Program-made: the position numbers and the translations under genes
Notes under the pieces: generated by a model
What the model was told of the DNA's origin: nothing
Database searches by the model: none
Seen by the model: only the letters and a program-made list of their open reading frames with translations
Assembly (NCBI GenBank): GCA_028583605.1
Contig: CM053327.1
Span: 23,981,629-24,045,628 of the forward strand
Source: Dastarcus helophoroides
Taxonomy: Eukaryota; Arthropoda; Insecta; Coleoptera; Bothrideridae
Length of the DNA stretch: 64,000 nucleotides
Direction: 5' to 3'
Shown here: positions 45,101 through 59,200 of the stretch, piece by piece
How the letters are laid out: each line of letters opens with the position of its first letter
How positions within the stretch are numbered: the stretch's first letter is position 1

Positions 45101-48100
45101 ACTGGATATGATATAAGCCTTATTTGGAATTTTTTTAGTTATACAGCGCCACGTTTTACAGCTAATTCCTGCCTGTGATTTCAAGATTCACCCCATGTTC
45201 ATCTTGTTTGGATTTATCTGTTGTCTCCATGCGTGACAGACTTTTGTTTTATTTGTGTCCCGAAAGCAAATACCCACAAATGACAAATGAACGTTGCTAT
45301 TCTATTGTTATCTGCTACAGGACAGAAGAGAAAAATTGGGGCCCCTTCGTAAATTGCCATGAACTATTTTTCAATTGTAATTACCAAATCAATACTACAA
45401 CTTACAATTGTGTGCCACTAGATCGAAAATGGTTTCAATAAAAACCACGTTAAATCATGGACAAGAATATTTTAGTGTACTTTTTGTTATTTCTAAATGA
45501 ATGCACAGGGTGATTCACATAAGATTACCGGCCCGAAGTGCAACCCAATATACACATTAATGAGTAGGAGGGGTAATAAATTGTATTATAAGTTGGATAG
45601 CCCTGATATCATACCTGACGGCGTTGATTGAAATATTCTGTCAACGCTACTTTCGGATGTGCGAAAATAACTTCCCAATTTTTAAGCAGGATTTTTTAAA
45701 TAGGATTCCATCCTGTTTTCGAAATGAAGGACAAGTTGAATAAATTTTAGTATAATTTTAATCTTGTTTTACAATGACTGTCAACTGCCTCCATTAACCC
45801 AATTTTAAGACATTTCTAAATTAATAAATAATGGATGTCCAAAGTTAAAATTTCGTATTTTTACTGGATTTCGACGTCAACGAATATTGTAACATACATA
45901 TATTGGGATACATTTCGGTCTCGTCGGCGTGCACCTCTTATGTGAATCATGCCCTCACAAGTCTATTGTGTTCTCCCAAAAAACCCAAGTTTTTTATAGA
46001 GAAACAGCAAAAATAATAGGTTTCTAGAAAGGCATAATGCCTCAGTCAAAATTAATCTTAAAATATTACCCATCAAAGCTTAATTCGTAGCAAATACCGT
46101 ACATATCGATATTTTTTTAAATAACGGACTTAGGTTAGTATCGAAGCAGCAAGACATTTTGAAATTTTATTGCTGGACCAGCTGTAACCTAACACTGTAA
46201 AATTATTATCAAAATTATCCAGAATCGCGACAACCGCATAAGGTAAACTTCAAAAACTAGGCAGATATTTGATCGTTTATGAATAATTCAAAGACATAAT
46301 ATTTTAAAAGAATTACAAATAATTTTCTAAAATTTTTCATTTTGCTGATTGAGAACAAAAAGAAGATTATTATAATAGCGAAATTGCAGTTTGTTGTTTT
46401 TTTCTCACAAATATGTTTAAAAACTCCGGCTTCTTAATATAACACTAATTTACTTTTTTTTTGATATTGTTATTGGAAGCACTTTTGTGGGGTTTTACAA
46501 CATTTTATTGTCAATATCTAAATCACTTTTAAGGATAAAATACGTTAATTATATGTTAATGGAATCAGCATGAAAAGTTCTATTATATTAAAAAAAAAGC
46601 TTACATCTGATCTTTAATTGTTATTTTAGTAATATAACAACAATGTCTATAAAAATTCAAAATTTGTGACCATCTGATACGATGAAAAATAATCGAGGTA
46701 CGAAAGCTCCAAGGTGTATAATTTTAGCGTGAACAGTCTGTACAGTGTATCCCAGTTTCTTGAAATAAATATATAAACCTATATATTTTGAAAAGAGGAA
46801 AAATGTTCTTTCATTTAAAATCATTGCAGCTATGATTTCCGTTTAAGAAAATAGGGTCTTAGGTTATAACTCCAAAACCGCTAATTAAAAAAATCATTGA
46901 TATCATTAAACTCTACGGGAAAAACAGCATTAAGAACAATTTTAATCATATTTTTGTAGTTAATGGGAAAAAGCTACTGTCTAGAATTTTCGAAAATTTT
47001 AAATTTTTCAAAATTGTGCTAGAACCCGTAGATACAACATTTTTACTATGACCAGGTAATTTATCTCACAAAATTGGCCCCAGTGTGGAGCAAACCTTTT
47101 TCTGCCCGAGTCGGAAATACACTTAACCGTTTATTTGAGTTTAAATTCACTTTAGGTTTGTTCAAGAATCAATATCTTTCTTAACTTGTAACAGTACTAA
47201 TGTATGTTATTGACATCCTGATAATTAAATATAATTTCGGACTCGATCAATATAAAAGCCACTTTTAATGCATTAACTGTAAGAAAGTAATGCAATCGAT
47301 CCAGCTCTTTTGTTTAGTCATCGAGAGATTTTTTGGAGGGAATACAATGACGATTGTTTCAAACAGTTTTACATTTATTTTAGAATTTATTTCACTTGTG
47401 ACACTTCGTTGCTTTGGATAGGCTTTGTGAGCGGAAATGAATAGGTTAAAATTGAATACAAATCTTAGCGAGGTATTTATCTTTTCATTTATACATTATA
47501 TTTAAGCAAACAAAAGTCGGCTGATTTATTTAAGTATTCTTTGAAAATATTTCGTATAATGCGTTCTCTTAAAATCAAATCTTATAAAAAACATAATTTA
47601 TTATCAACTGCATGGAACCCCCCCCGAAATATTCGGTGTTCGAAAAAAAAAAACATGATGATACATGATACTTGTTTCATTTGCTCTAAGAGTGTGTGTG
47701 TTTTTTATTTTTTCTTGGTTTCAGCGGACAAGATTTGTATTTCAATTATTAAATTAATAATTATAAACTTTTGAAATATGATTGATTCTAATGTTTTCAC
47801 TACATCTAGAGTCTAAATTTAACGAATATATGTTTGACCCTCCCCCCGGAAATTTTTCTTACTACACCATTGAAAGCAGGATAAGAAAGTTGAATAGAAA
47901 AACAAAAAAAATGCTAACCATGTTTGACCCATGAGCAGACACAGATGGGATAACTATTTCGAAAGAAAAAGGTGGGAGAGGATTAACATACAGTGAGATT
48001 TTAAACGACAAAACAATTTTTGCTAATGCAAATTATTTTTAGTCAAGGGACATAGTAATCAACTTCTTAAGAGACCGCATTTTAAAGATCAAGAGAAAAT

Positions 48101-50155
48101 GGAAAAACACACTATAAAACATGGGTGAAGATGAAAAAATGAAGAAACTGGGTAACTTGAAATTACATATCGAAAAAGTTAAAATAATTAAAGGTTAAAT
48201 GAAAGAAAAGAGAAATAAAGAACTTCTCAGGAGTAAACAACAAAATAAAGAAATGCATGACCATTTCGCAAGAGAATTATGGAAAGACCTGGTTGAACCA
48301 GCCACGGCTAAAAGTTGGAGGTGTAAAAGATGAAACGGAGACAATGATAGCATGGACACAGTGTCAAAAAATTGCAACGCATTACTACAAAGCCACAATC
48401 CACAAAACACAGAGAGAAATAATAGGTGGATTTTGTTAGAATAATTCAGAAACCATAGATCACATAATATCACCATGTCCGATTCTATCATAGAGGGAGT
48501 ATACACGTTCACTGGCAGTGTAAACGTTACATATTATAAACAAAACTTTATCAGCACTAACGAAATTCTGTTGCCGACTCACCAGAAGTAGCAATTCTGT
48601 GGAATTACATAAGTACAAACGGACAGACATCTACTGGCCAATAGAAAACAATTAATTTTAAAAGATAAAATGACATGAAATTAATTATTAATTATTGATG
48701 GAACAATCCCTTCATCCCTTCAGGCTATAACTTTATTCAGAAATAAGTTGAAGGAAGACCAAATATAAAAAGATTGAGAAATCGAAATTACAAAGTGTGG
48801 AAAATAAAAAGTAAAGGATTCTCGATAATAATTAGATCAGTAGCTTTAATATCTAAAAGTACAATACAGAACATCAAATAGATTTGTAGGGTTCATACCA
48901 TAACAGCTTTCCAAATGATCGTATTATTGAAGACGTTGTCAGAAAAATGATTTAAGGTATATTAACTACGTGTTATGATATGGTGTTCCACCGTATCGAT
49001 AAATACTGACTACAATGATTAGATGATTCAATATCCACATCATGTGATTTGAAAAAATGATAAAATTAATAATATATCGTGACCTAACGTTACGAATCAC
49101 AGCAGGAAGATTTGCGCCAATAAATGGTTCGATATACTTTATTTTGCAAAAGACTAGGCAACAATCTGGACAATTGGAAAGGTTTTGTTATTAGATTAGA
49201 GTAAGAGACAAATAAGGAATATTTTTATCTTTAATTATCCATCAAGTTCCAGACTTAATTTATCCAATTATATGTAAATTGGAACAACAGCTTCAAAATT
49301 AAGTTGCGAATTTCATTGGACTTTTTAAATCTATATAGCTGGTTTAAAGTGGCCCCAGATATGACAATTATGTTAACTCAGTCAGTTTGTATATATTTCT
49401 AGAATGGATTCGAATTAATTTTAATAATTGCATTTTAAACGATTGGGAGATTGTAAATATGCACAAAAGAACGGAATTTGTTATCAAAATCTAAATTTTT
49501 GTCTATTTTAAACTAAATGTAGGTACACAACAATGACATTGTACCATCAAAATAGGTGGTCATGATTATTTTAGAAATTATAACCAAAAATGTGTAATTG
49601 AAATATGAACTATATTTAACATTGGAATAAAATTTTATGCATCGTAAAATGCTACTGAAATATTGGATTATTTACAGCATATAGCTCAAGGCACTGCCTG
49701 AATATGTTGAATGATAAAACAGTTAGAAACATCATCAAGACCAAAACGCTTCACCTAATATGATTCGGATTCAAACACAATGGAGTTCTCATTTAGGACA
49801 CTGACCAACATTTTACCATGGCAGTGCTGTGCTTGTCAGGTGGATTCCTATCCCACTTCTGAAATTGTAATAGAGTGTGATCGACGACTCGGACCCGGGA
49901 CCTTCATGTTACAGGCAGACTTCCTAACCACCGAGTCATCATCAACTGTACTCATTCACTTCACGTACCGTACTCGCGGTAGTCGACTCCCGCTAAAGTT
50001 GCGCCCGTTAAAGTTGTCCGCTCGTTAAAGTTACCAGGATATGATCGTTGAAGTGGCGCGGATATTCTCCCACTCTAATTTTCCAACAACAAATATGACC
50101 TACGAGTATTGGCGCCACTTTTGAATAACCCACTCAACCGGACAAGGAGCAATAA

Positions 50156-50210
<55 letters not shown>

Positions 50211-53200
50211 TTTTTCATTAATGGTAGGGATAACGGGAAGTAGCAACTTTAGCGGTCGATCCAGTACGGTGAGCGCAACTTTAGGGGGAGTCTACGGTTA
50301 AAAATAACAAAACCAAAGCAGCAAATTGGCTTTATAGTTTACAGTGATATTGTATAAAATCAGAAAGTTCGTCTTCAAGCTCAACACATACAAATCCATT
50401 TTTATCTACAAAACTATTCCTAACATAAACAGACGCGTTTCCCCAAAAAAAATTCTCATCATGTTACCAATTCCCATATCACCAGTGACATTGTTTCTAA
50501 ATAAGAACGATGTGTTTAATAATAAGTATCTGTTTAATGAACCTAATGTATTCATATTTTCTGATCAAATAATTAACATCCAAACAACCAAAAACCATAA
50601 AAAATTACCCAGAAGCAAACTATTAGCAAGACAAAAAGTAAATATCTAACCAAATGATCTAATGGCCCAATACCATCGTTAAAGACATACCGAATCTAAA
50701 ACCAGAATTCCACTTTTGTACTGTACTTCATATCCGTTACACAATTAACTCATATTATTCCCACGCCCAAACTAGTTGTCCCTGAAATAAAGCGAATAAA
50801 ATTCGTTGCCATTTTATTACCTCCTCTTAAAAATATTGCGATTGTAAAAATGCGGCTATTAGAAAGCTAAACAAACAAAAATCAATGTAGCAAAAACATA
50901 ACTGTTCGAAAAAAGAAACGCTCATTGGTAAAGATCTAATAAGGAGGAGGATATAGGAGTTCAATATGAAAAAGGAAATGGTATCCTTTCATAGGACGAT
51001 AAAACTAATTGTACAGAATGTGGAGAAACTTAAAATATTCCCCTTCTCTCTTTAGAGTATTATCTCAATAAATACAAGTTAACAGTGCCAATATTTGTTT
51101 ACAATTGAAATTGTTAATATGATATTTTTTTGTTGCAGCCTCGTTATCTTTTAACATCACTAGCAAGTAACGACTTAGCAATGGGACTTCTTGTAACTCC
51201 CTTTGCAATTGTGCCCTCGCTACGACACTGTTGGCCTTATGGTGAACTCGTTTGCCAGATACAAGTAAGTATTTTTATTTTCAAAATGCATTTCAGACAT
51301 CAATGTGAGCTGACCTTTGAAATATAAAGTAAATTTTAATATATGAGTTTAGTAAAACTGCTTTTCTCACGAGTTTGTTGTTACTATTTTTTGCATTTTG
51401 TGATAGTTATAAATAAATAATTAGAGATATGAAAGTATTACATACTTATAAATTTGATAAATTTTTCTCTTTATTATTTCAGTATCATAACAACCTGACA
51501 TGTCTTTGTTTGTGATTTACATAGCGATATTGGACAAGTTTCATTTTCCTGAGTCAATATGAGTTTAAATTACATCTTAATAATTATGAAAATGAACATT
51601 AAAATGCAAATCTTGTTCCCTGAAACCAAAAAAAAAAATAAAAAACACAACAAAGGTAGCTCCAATGTGAGAGTATCTGTCTGAAGGTGATAGCTTGGCT
51701 AGCGAAAGGCGTTAGAACATCCTTGGTTGAGTTTTTTAGTCCTTCTTGGTTTCAGGGGACAAGATTTGTATTTTAATACTTGAGGATAACCAAAAACAAG
51801 TCCTTTCCACCAAAAAAATAAAAAAGAGTTTTCCTACTGAAAAGAATTTAAAAAAATGTTCCCAAGACATTTTAAATGCCACTCTTAAAGCTTCTTTCAG
51901 CCTATTTTATATGCAACTGTGTTGACGGTGGCCATGTAGTTAAATAACCTATCTATGCGGCAAAGTATCAATTTAGTAATAATTTTGAGTTTATTAAAAC
52001 TAGCATATTATCAGCCAAAATGCAAAAAAATATAAATGCTTGTTAATTTGCATTCGCTATTGAATTAAATTTTACATTTTATAGCAATGCAACTTGGAAA
52101 AATATAAATGCACGATAAGTAGACAATGTTCACTATTAAATCAATTTGAGCGTCTTTTGCCATTTATCTAATTTTTTCATTGAATATGTATATTTGAGTT
52201 TAATAATAATTTGTTTATGAGCAAACTGGTTTAAATGCATTACAAAAAATAGTTTCCAATAGATATTTATTTTTTAAACTCTCATCAAATATTTCCATCG
52301 TAAGACAAGGCCATTTGTTTTAACGTCTATAAACTTAGCGTGCCAAACTTTGTAGTTGGACTGAATTTCTGCCGAAACAGTACTCTAGGTAAGCTACTTG
52401 TTAAGTGCTTGTAGAAATACATCAGTGTCAAACGTTGGGAATGCGAGCAAAATCCGCATGTATGTGTTGGGTGCCATTCCGTTCTTAATGGACTGTGATT
52501 TGAAGCCTATTGGAACTGAAACAGCAATGAAAACAGTTGATTTCGCTGCTTTTGAAATATACTTTGGTTTAATTTTTAAATTACAGAACATAGCGATAAG
52601 TTTTAATTTATCAATATGATTTTTTAAGCATACAGAATGTCCACAAATTTCACCGACTTCTCTTGTCTGTATATTCAAGATCATAGGAGGTTTTACCTCT
52701 TTACCACATCGGCAATTAAACAAATAATTACGCCATACGTATTTCGCGAACAGAATTGGAATTTTGAAGCGGAAAATCGCTTTCTGACCGTTGATTCTAA
52801 TCGTTGTCCACAACAAAAATGAGCAAGTATACGTTTCTAATCAACAGACTTTTAAATATTCCGCTAAGTAAATCCAGATGTACAAAAGAATTAGCTCACA
52901 TAAAAAATATTAAAATTTTTACAGGTTTCCCCTTAAAAACAGTAAACAGCATGTTAAAAAAATGTAGATTTAAGAAAACAATTCAAGATTGCTCTAAGCT
53001 TGACCAGTCTAAAGATAGCACTCCTACAACGATCGTTAAATTACCATATTACCCAAAAATTACCAATAAAATTAATAGAGTTCTAAATGATAACAACGTA
53101 AAACTAGTGTATACAGACAATCACAGTCTCGGCAATAATTTAGGTAATGCTAAAGATAAATTGGACAAGCTTGAGAACTAAGGAATTTACTAAATAAACT

Positions 53201-56200
53201 GCAATAATTGTAATTTATCATATGTTGGGCAGGCATAGAGATCCATTAAAACTAGATGTAAAGGACATATAGCTCATTTTAGATACAATAGAGAAGAAAA
53301 ATCAAGTGTCGCCCAACATATGATAAGTATAGGACACAAAATTAATATTGAAAATTTAAAATTAAGATCGGTTACCAATAATAGAGAATTAGATGCATAC
53401 GAAACAATTTACATCAACTAGAGGCCAAATACCCTTAACGGAGATAAAGGACAATTGGCAGCCTCCAGTTTATTGAAGGTTATTTGTTGCAGGTCATAAT
53501 TGCATGCACCAGATCTTGTTAAGCAATTAGAAATAGGAAAGAAAGCAAAATACCGCCAGTATCGATTCTAATCCCAATGCAGATGATGTCGCTGCTTCTT
53601 TTGCTAATCAATCAAGATTAGTGCACTTGAAAATGCCAGTTCTGCTGGCGAAATACGTATCGCGAAATTATTTGTTTAATTGCCAATGTGGTAAAGGGGT
53701 AAAACCTTCTATGGACTTAATCATAAGCCACAGTGGTTAGTTAGTGCTCTAAAATACGATTTATGGAAAAAAAGTTTAAGAAACTGATTTCCTTGATCGT
53801 ATTCTTTTAAATAATTGATATTTTTTGTGGAATTCTTAAATATTCATAACTCATAAAAATAAAACAATTAAATATTATTTTTGTGGTTGTAAATGATTTC
53901 AATTTTTAGCACGTTCGCGGTTTACGGAAGATTTAATTGAAATTATTTTTTAAGTTTAACATACCTCACGCCGAGAAAACTTGTAATTTTGCAGCGATGA
54001 AACTCCAGAATAAAGAATTAAAGTTACCTCACACAGTGACATTTACAAACTTTAAGGGTAATCTTTAGGGTTGGATTATACTTCTGGTTATGATTCCCGG
54101 TAATAATTCCTTTAGTTAGCACGTAGCAAAAATGTTCCTTCTAGGATACAGTCGAAAGTAGCTGACTTGAAGCTATTAGTTGGAATTGTTTACAGCAACC
54201 GCACCATACCGATTAGGTCAAGGAAGGTCGAAATCTCAATAAGGTTGTGGTTGTAAAAGATTTAAACTTTTGGCACATGTAATTGAAATTATTTCTTTAG
54301 TTTAACATACCTCAGCGCCTGTCATGCAGAGAATGCTTGTGTTCATTTAAAACAAGAATTAAAGTTACCTCACACAGGAACTTTTGCAACCCTTTAGAGT
54401 AACCTTTAGTGTTGCATCGTACCTCTATAATTCGCTACTACATTAAACAAAACATCAAATATTTGCCTTATCCTTTGTCACAGTCGTAATTGATAATGTA
54501 GTGCTAGAAATGTGGGCAGCTAGTGAACAAGAGACAATTGATTTTCGTGGCAGCGCAGAACGCTGTATTAAATTAGTTGATTTAATTCGTTTGCTTCACA
54601 GCTGGTATAAATCTGTTACACTCGTATAGCTTCGCTTCATACGGTTTGAACGGATACATTTTGGTTTACCTAACCCCTTGTTTGGATATTTGTAAATAGA
54701 GAGCCTTTGTAGAGCAATTTTGTGGGAGTAGTGACGATGGTGATATGACGGTGTATGTCACTTTGGAGAAGCATTGATCAAATTACCATACACCCTCGGG
54801 CAATTAAAATAAACTGAAAAGCAATTCGTGTCAAACAGTATTACATAACCCAGTGTCATCGAACAATGAATTATATTACAAAACCAAAAACAATAATTTT
54901 ATTAATTATAGCAGGATATACTTAAAAGTGAAATTATTTAATGATTTAAACTTTTCAATCTATCTTCTCTTATTCCTGAATTGTAAAAATGATGAATATT
55001 TGACATCTCTTGCATCAACATTATCTTTTTATTGACAACAATCCTTGGAAATGATTTTTGTAGAAGTTGGTCTATGGAATTAAAAATAACACTGGCGAAC
55101 GAAGACTTTTCAACCAAGGAATGCTATCAAAATCAATAAGTGTGTTGGCACAGTGTATGATACCTTCGTTTCACCAGCAAGCCTTTGCCGTTTCGCGGAT
55201 TAGTTTTTATGCGAATTCCTCAAATATTCAAATAATAATTGTATATTAGTTTATCATATTACACATATCAAAGCAAAATAAATCTAGATATCCAAAAATA
55301 AATATGGCTAATACAAATACTTTTGAAGTTTTAACACATTTGCGAACCCAGGCATCCACATCATCCACTGAAAAACAATGTTTGTTTTTAATTTATTATA
55401 TTATTGTTTACAATTATTTTGGCCTCCTTTTCTACATTTTTCCTGCATAATTTAATAGTAGATGCAGTAAGAATTTTTTAAAGGTACAAACATTACTCTG
55501 CATTGAAATTTCATCAAAAATATTATAGACATTGGAAAGCATCTTTTTAATGTACAGGTGATGTACAATGTAACTAAATTCACAAATAAAAGGTTATTGA
55601 GGTAACCTCATTGTATTATGGGTTGTAGAACAACGTCCAGTAAACACAAGCTTCCTTGGGGATTAGATATGCAACATAACAACAAAAATATCAATTAAAT
55701 ATTCTGCAATAAAACAGTCCAAGCTATTTAAGTTGAAAATTGTCAAAGAGTTAAATACCATTATTGGTTTGTAACTGACATTTGATTGTATCTTACGAGA
55801 AATATTTTTGCTATATCGGATATGGTAGACTCATGGTACACCCGCTTTTTTTCTCTATTTATAAAGATAAAGTATTCAATCTTGCTACACTTAACATATT
55901 CGTAAAATGTCACTTTATCAAATTAAAATAACATTCCTATTGCTGCCACTTCTGCTAAAATTGATATCAACCTTTAATTTTTGAAAAGAATACTTCCATG
56001 CAATATTATTACATTTTTACGTAGTTACTATTATCACATTTTTGGAACATGCACAATTTTCTGAACACAATAGATATAAGCTACCAATAATTTCAAAGCT
56101 TCAATTCCAGAATTTATTTTGACAATGGGCAATTTTTAATCACATGTAGCATAATTATTAAATACGAGAACCTTTTATTTTTTTATTAAGCGTTATTTCG

Positions 56201-59200
56201 TAATCTTAAATCAGTGCATCTTTGAGTGCTGCAGCAAAAAGTTTAAATTATTTGCTAGTTCGAGTGAGCCAGTTCCTGTTTTGGTTTAAAAATATTAAGG
56301 TGTAGGAGTTTTAATTAAGATAATTTTCATATTATTTAATATTCAGCAGAGCCCTGAAAAGTGATTAATGGAATATATTAAGCAGATTTAAAGAGAAATC
56401 CCCAGTGTAATAATCATATTCCAGGTTTACTTTTTTAGTTGAAACAATTATTAACGAGAAGCCATTTGTAATCTGCTTGTCTAACTCCCACTAAAAGTGT
56501 AATTTATGAGCTGTAGTGGTAAAAACGCTAAATACTCTTTATAAATTTGACGTTTCTCCGCCACTGTGCAGAAGGTTAAACGCCAGAAAAATAAAAGGGC
56601 ATGTCCCATTAAAAAGTCATTTTTCATAGAGTAAACATATTTGTTTTACATTTAGTGAAGCTTTGTAAGAAGATTAATTTGACTCTGGAGCTGCTGGGAA
56701 AATTATTCGTCACTTTTTAGATAATAAAATATTCACACGTCGGTGATTTATTGCGAAACATCAAAAAAATTGTTTCGCGATGCAAATTGTGTAAAACGTG
56801 ATGCACGTAAAAATAAGAAAAGAGGCGCTTATTTAAGCGCGATTCGCTTCGGATAGCTTGAATACTTACTTTATCTCGGATAATATAAATCATGGGACGT
56901 TCCTTTGTTATTAATTCAAACGAGAAAGGTATAAAGTTGAGAATAAATAGTATTTACGTATCGCATATTGTGGCCCTAAGGGAAAATGGGAAAATTCAAA
57001 ACGTATGATGTAAACATTCGAATAGCTATAAATTAATACGTTTTTCTCTCGTATCTTTTAGGATGTTATTATAAAAGAAGAGAATGATACTTTATGTCAT
57101 TCGGAGGGTACTGTGTCGTAGATGTGGGGTGGTCGATATCCAGAAGAAACCCGTCTTTTTTTTAAGTTCAATCTACTCGCAAAGGACAACCCCATTATGC
57201 CTTCAAAGCACTGCGAATAGGATGCGGAAACAAAGATAGAGGGCGATGAACCGCCTTCTTAAACAAGGATAGGTTGTAATTTTTGGGGAAAATTCCGTTC
57301 GGTTACGAGTTCCATAGCTTGGAAATTCTATGGAAAAAAGAATTTCCTTAGACAGAAATCCTCACTGTGTCAAGCTGGACGGCACAGGAGTTTGCTGTCT
57401 CCAAATGTATGTATGCCTCACAAATCTTGCCTTTGGGGGATCAGTCGTATTAGTTCCTGCGAGCATCTCCCATGAAAGTACTTGTAGGAAAGAGATAAGT
57501 TAACAACCATCCGTTTGTGCTCTAGTGTTTTGAGAGAATGGGTCAAACTCTCCTGATCAATTAGGTGAATCGCTCTTCTTTGAATTAAATCCAAAAGGGC
57601 TAAAGTGTGCTTTGGGGCTTAACTCCAAACATGACAACAGTATTCTGGTGTTGGCCTAACTTGAAGCTTTGTATAGTGTGAGTAGCTGATGAGATATGAA
57701 GTACTGTTTAGCTATAAAAAGGAAGCCTAGCTTCTGAGACTTGGCATTGACACGCACATGACTGTCCCAAGAGAAGTTAGTTCTCACATTTACTCCTAAG
57801 ATATACAAACGAAATGCCATCGTGAGGATTTTATCGTCCATTAGTATCTTTGTTGCATTATCCTTGATGTTTTCTTAGAGAAAATCGCTGTTTGAGTGTT
57901 TGAAGCGTTGAAGTCGAACAGATCTTTCTTACCCCATTCCAGAATGATTTCGAGATCCCGATTAATCATCTGTATCTGCTGTTCTCTTAGTCGATCTGAA
58001 GCAGCGATGGATAATGGTTTCTCAAATAAAAAAGATGACACCAGGCTACTATTATCTGCGTAACTGTATATCGGATTGGAAGTTGAAGCTAAGAGATCGT
58101 GTAATCACAACTAAAAAATTTGCAAACCTAAACGAATTCTGAATAGTCTATACACTGTTGTGGAAAACCATCTCAGGTCTGCTGTTAATATTACGCGAGA
58201 GATGGGCACTTGTGTAACTTAATCACTAGAGAATAGTAAAAGCAAGAGAGACCCGAGGAAGTGAGTGACGAAATTAATACGTCCGCATTGGCTCGCAACG
58301 TTAAGCTTGTCAAATGTCAAAAATTTAATGTTAAAAAATTATAAACACCTTCCTAATAACTGCTACAATAGCAGGATATTTATAATATTTTAACAATAAA
58401 TTGTGCTAAATGTGCATGAAAATTGAACACTTGGCATTTGACAGTATTTTGAAATATCAGCAGCCCAGCGCCGCGAGCCACACCTGGCAAAGGGAAGTTT
58501 TAAACTTATAATTAAAATATTATCTATAGTTCAAATTTTATTTTAATACTGTTTTGGAATTCAAATATTGTCACACAGCGTCTGGATAGATTCACACAAA
58601 AACTTCCAGAACTGTTCTGAATAATGGAAATTTCGAGAGGTGTGGGATTATAAGCTGGGGTACTAATTAAATATGTATAAGTTTAAACCAAAAATTTAAC
58701 AGCTTTAAGGATCATTATTTTATAACTGCACTTTTTCGTCCTGTTATTTTTGAGTAAATATTATTTTGTTTTTGCCGTTAATTGTTAAATTTATTATGGT
58801 TTAGATTATTTTTATTAATTTTTCAATGCTTCAGCCTAAGTTTCTTATCGGGTATTTTTTGCAATATTGATTTAATTTTTGGATTGCCTGGGTTAGGTAC
58901 TATTGTGTTGTTCGGAAAGTAATTTCGTTTTTTTTTGTGGAAATGAAAGACAGTTGTTTTCGTATAATAAACAAATACTTTATTAAATTATATATTGGCC
59001 GTTCTGGTCCAACACCTTTTGCCATCTTTCTGGTAGTAGCATAATTCCACGCTCATAAAATTTTTGGTCTTTGCTGGCAAAAAACTGATCGAGGTGGTTT
59101 TTGACCTCCTCATTTGAGGTGACGGTTTTACCGTCTAAAAAATTTTGGAGTGACCGGAACAAATAATAATCCGATGGTGCCAGGTCTGGAGAATATGGTG

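Noticed and set aside
48195..48512. Minus-strand 105-codon frame rich in Leu/Phe/Ser
   Set aside because: Antisense to the LINE C-terminal remnant.
49882..49955. tRNA gene
   Set aside because: A and B boxes are present, but no acceptor-stem pairing or proper anticodon stem; better explained as a SINE head.
50159..50202. Origin or promoter at the AT run
   Set aside because: A plain (AT)n microsatellite in the loop of a palindrome.
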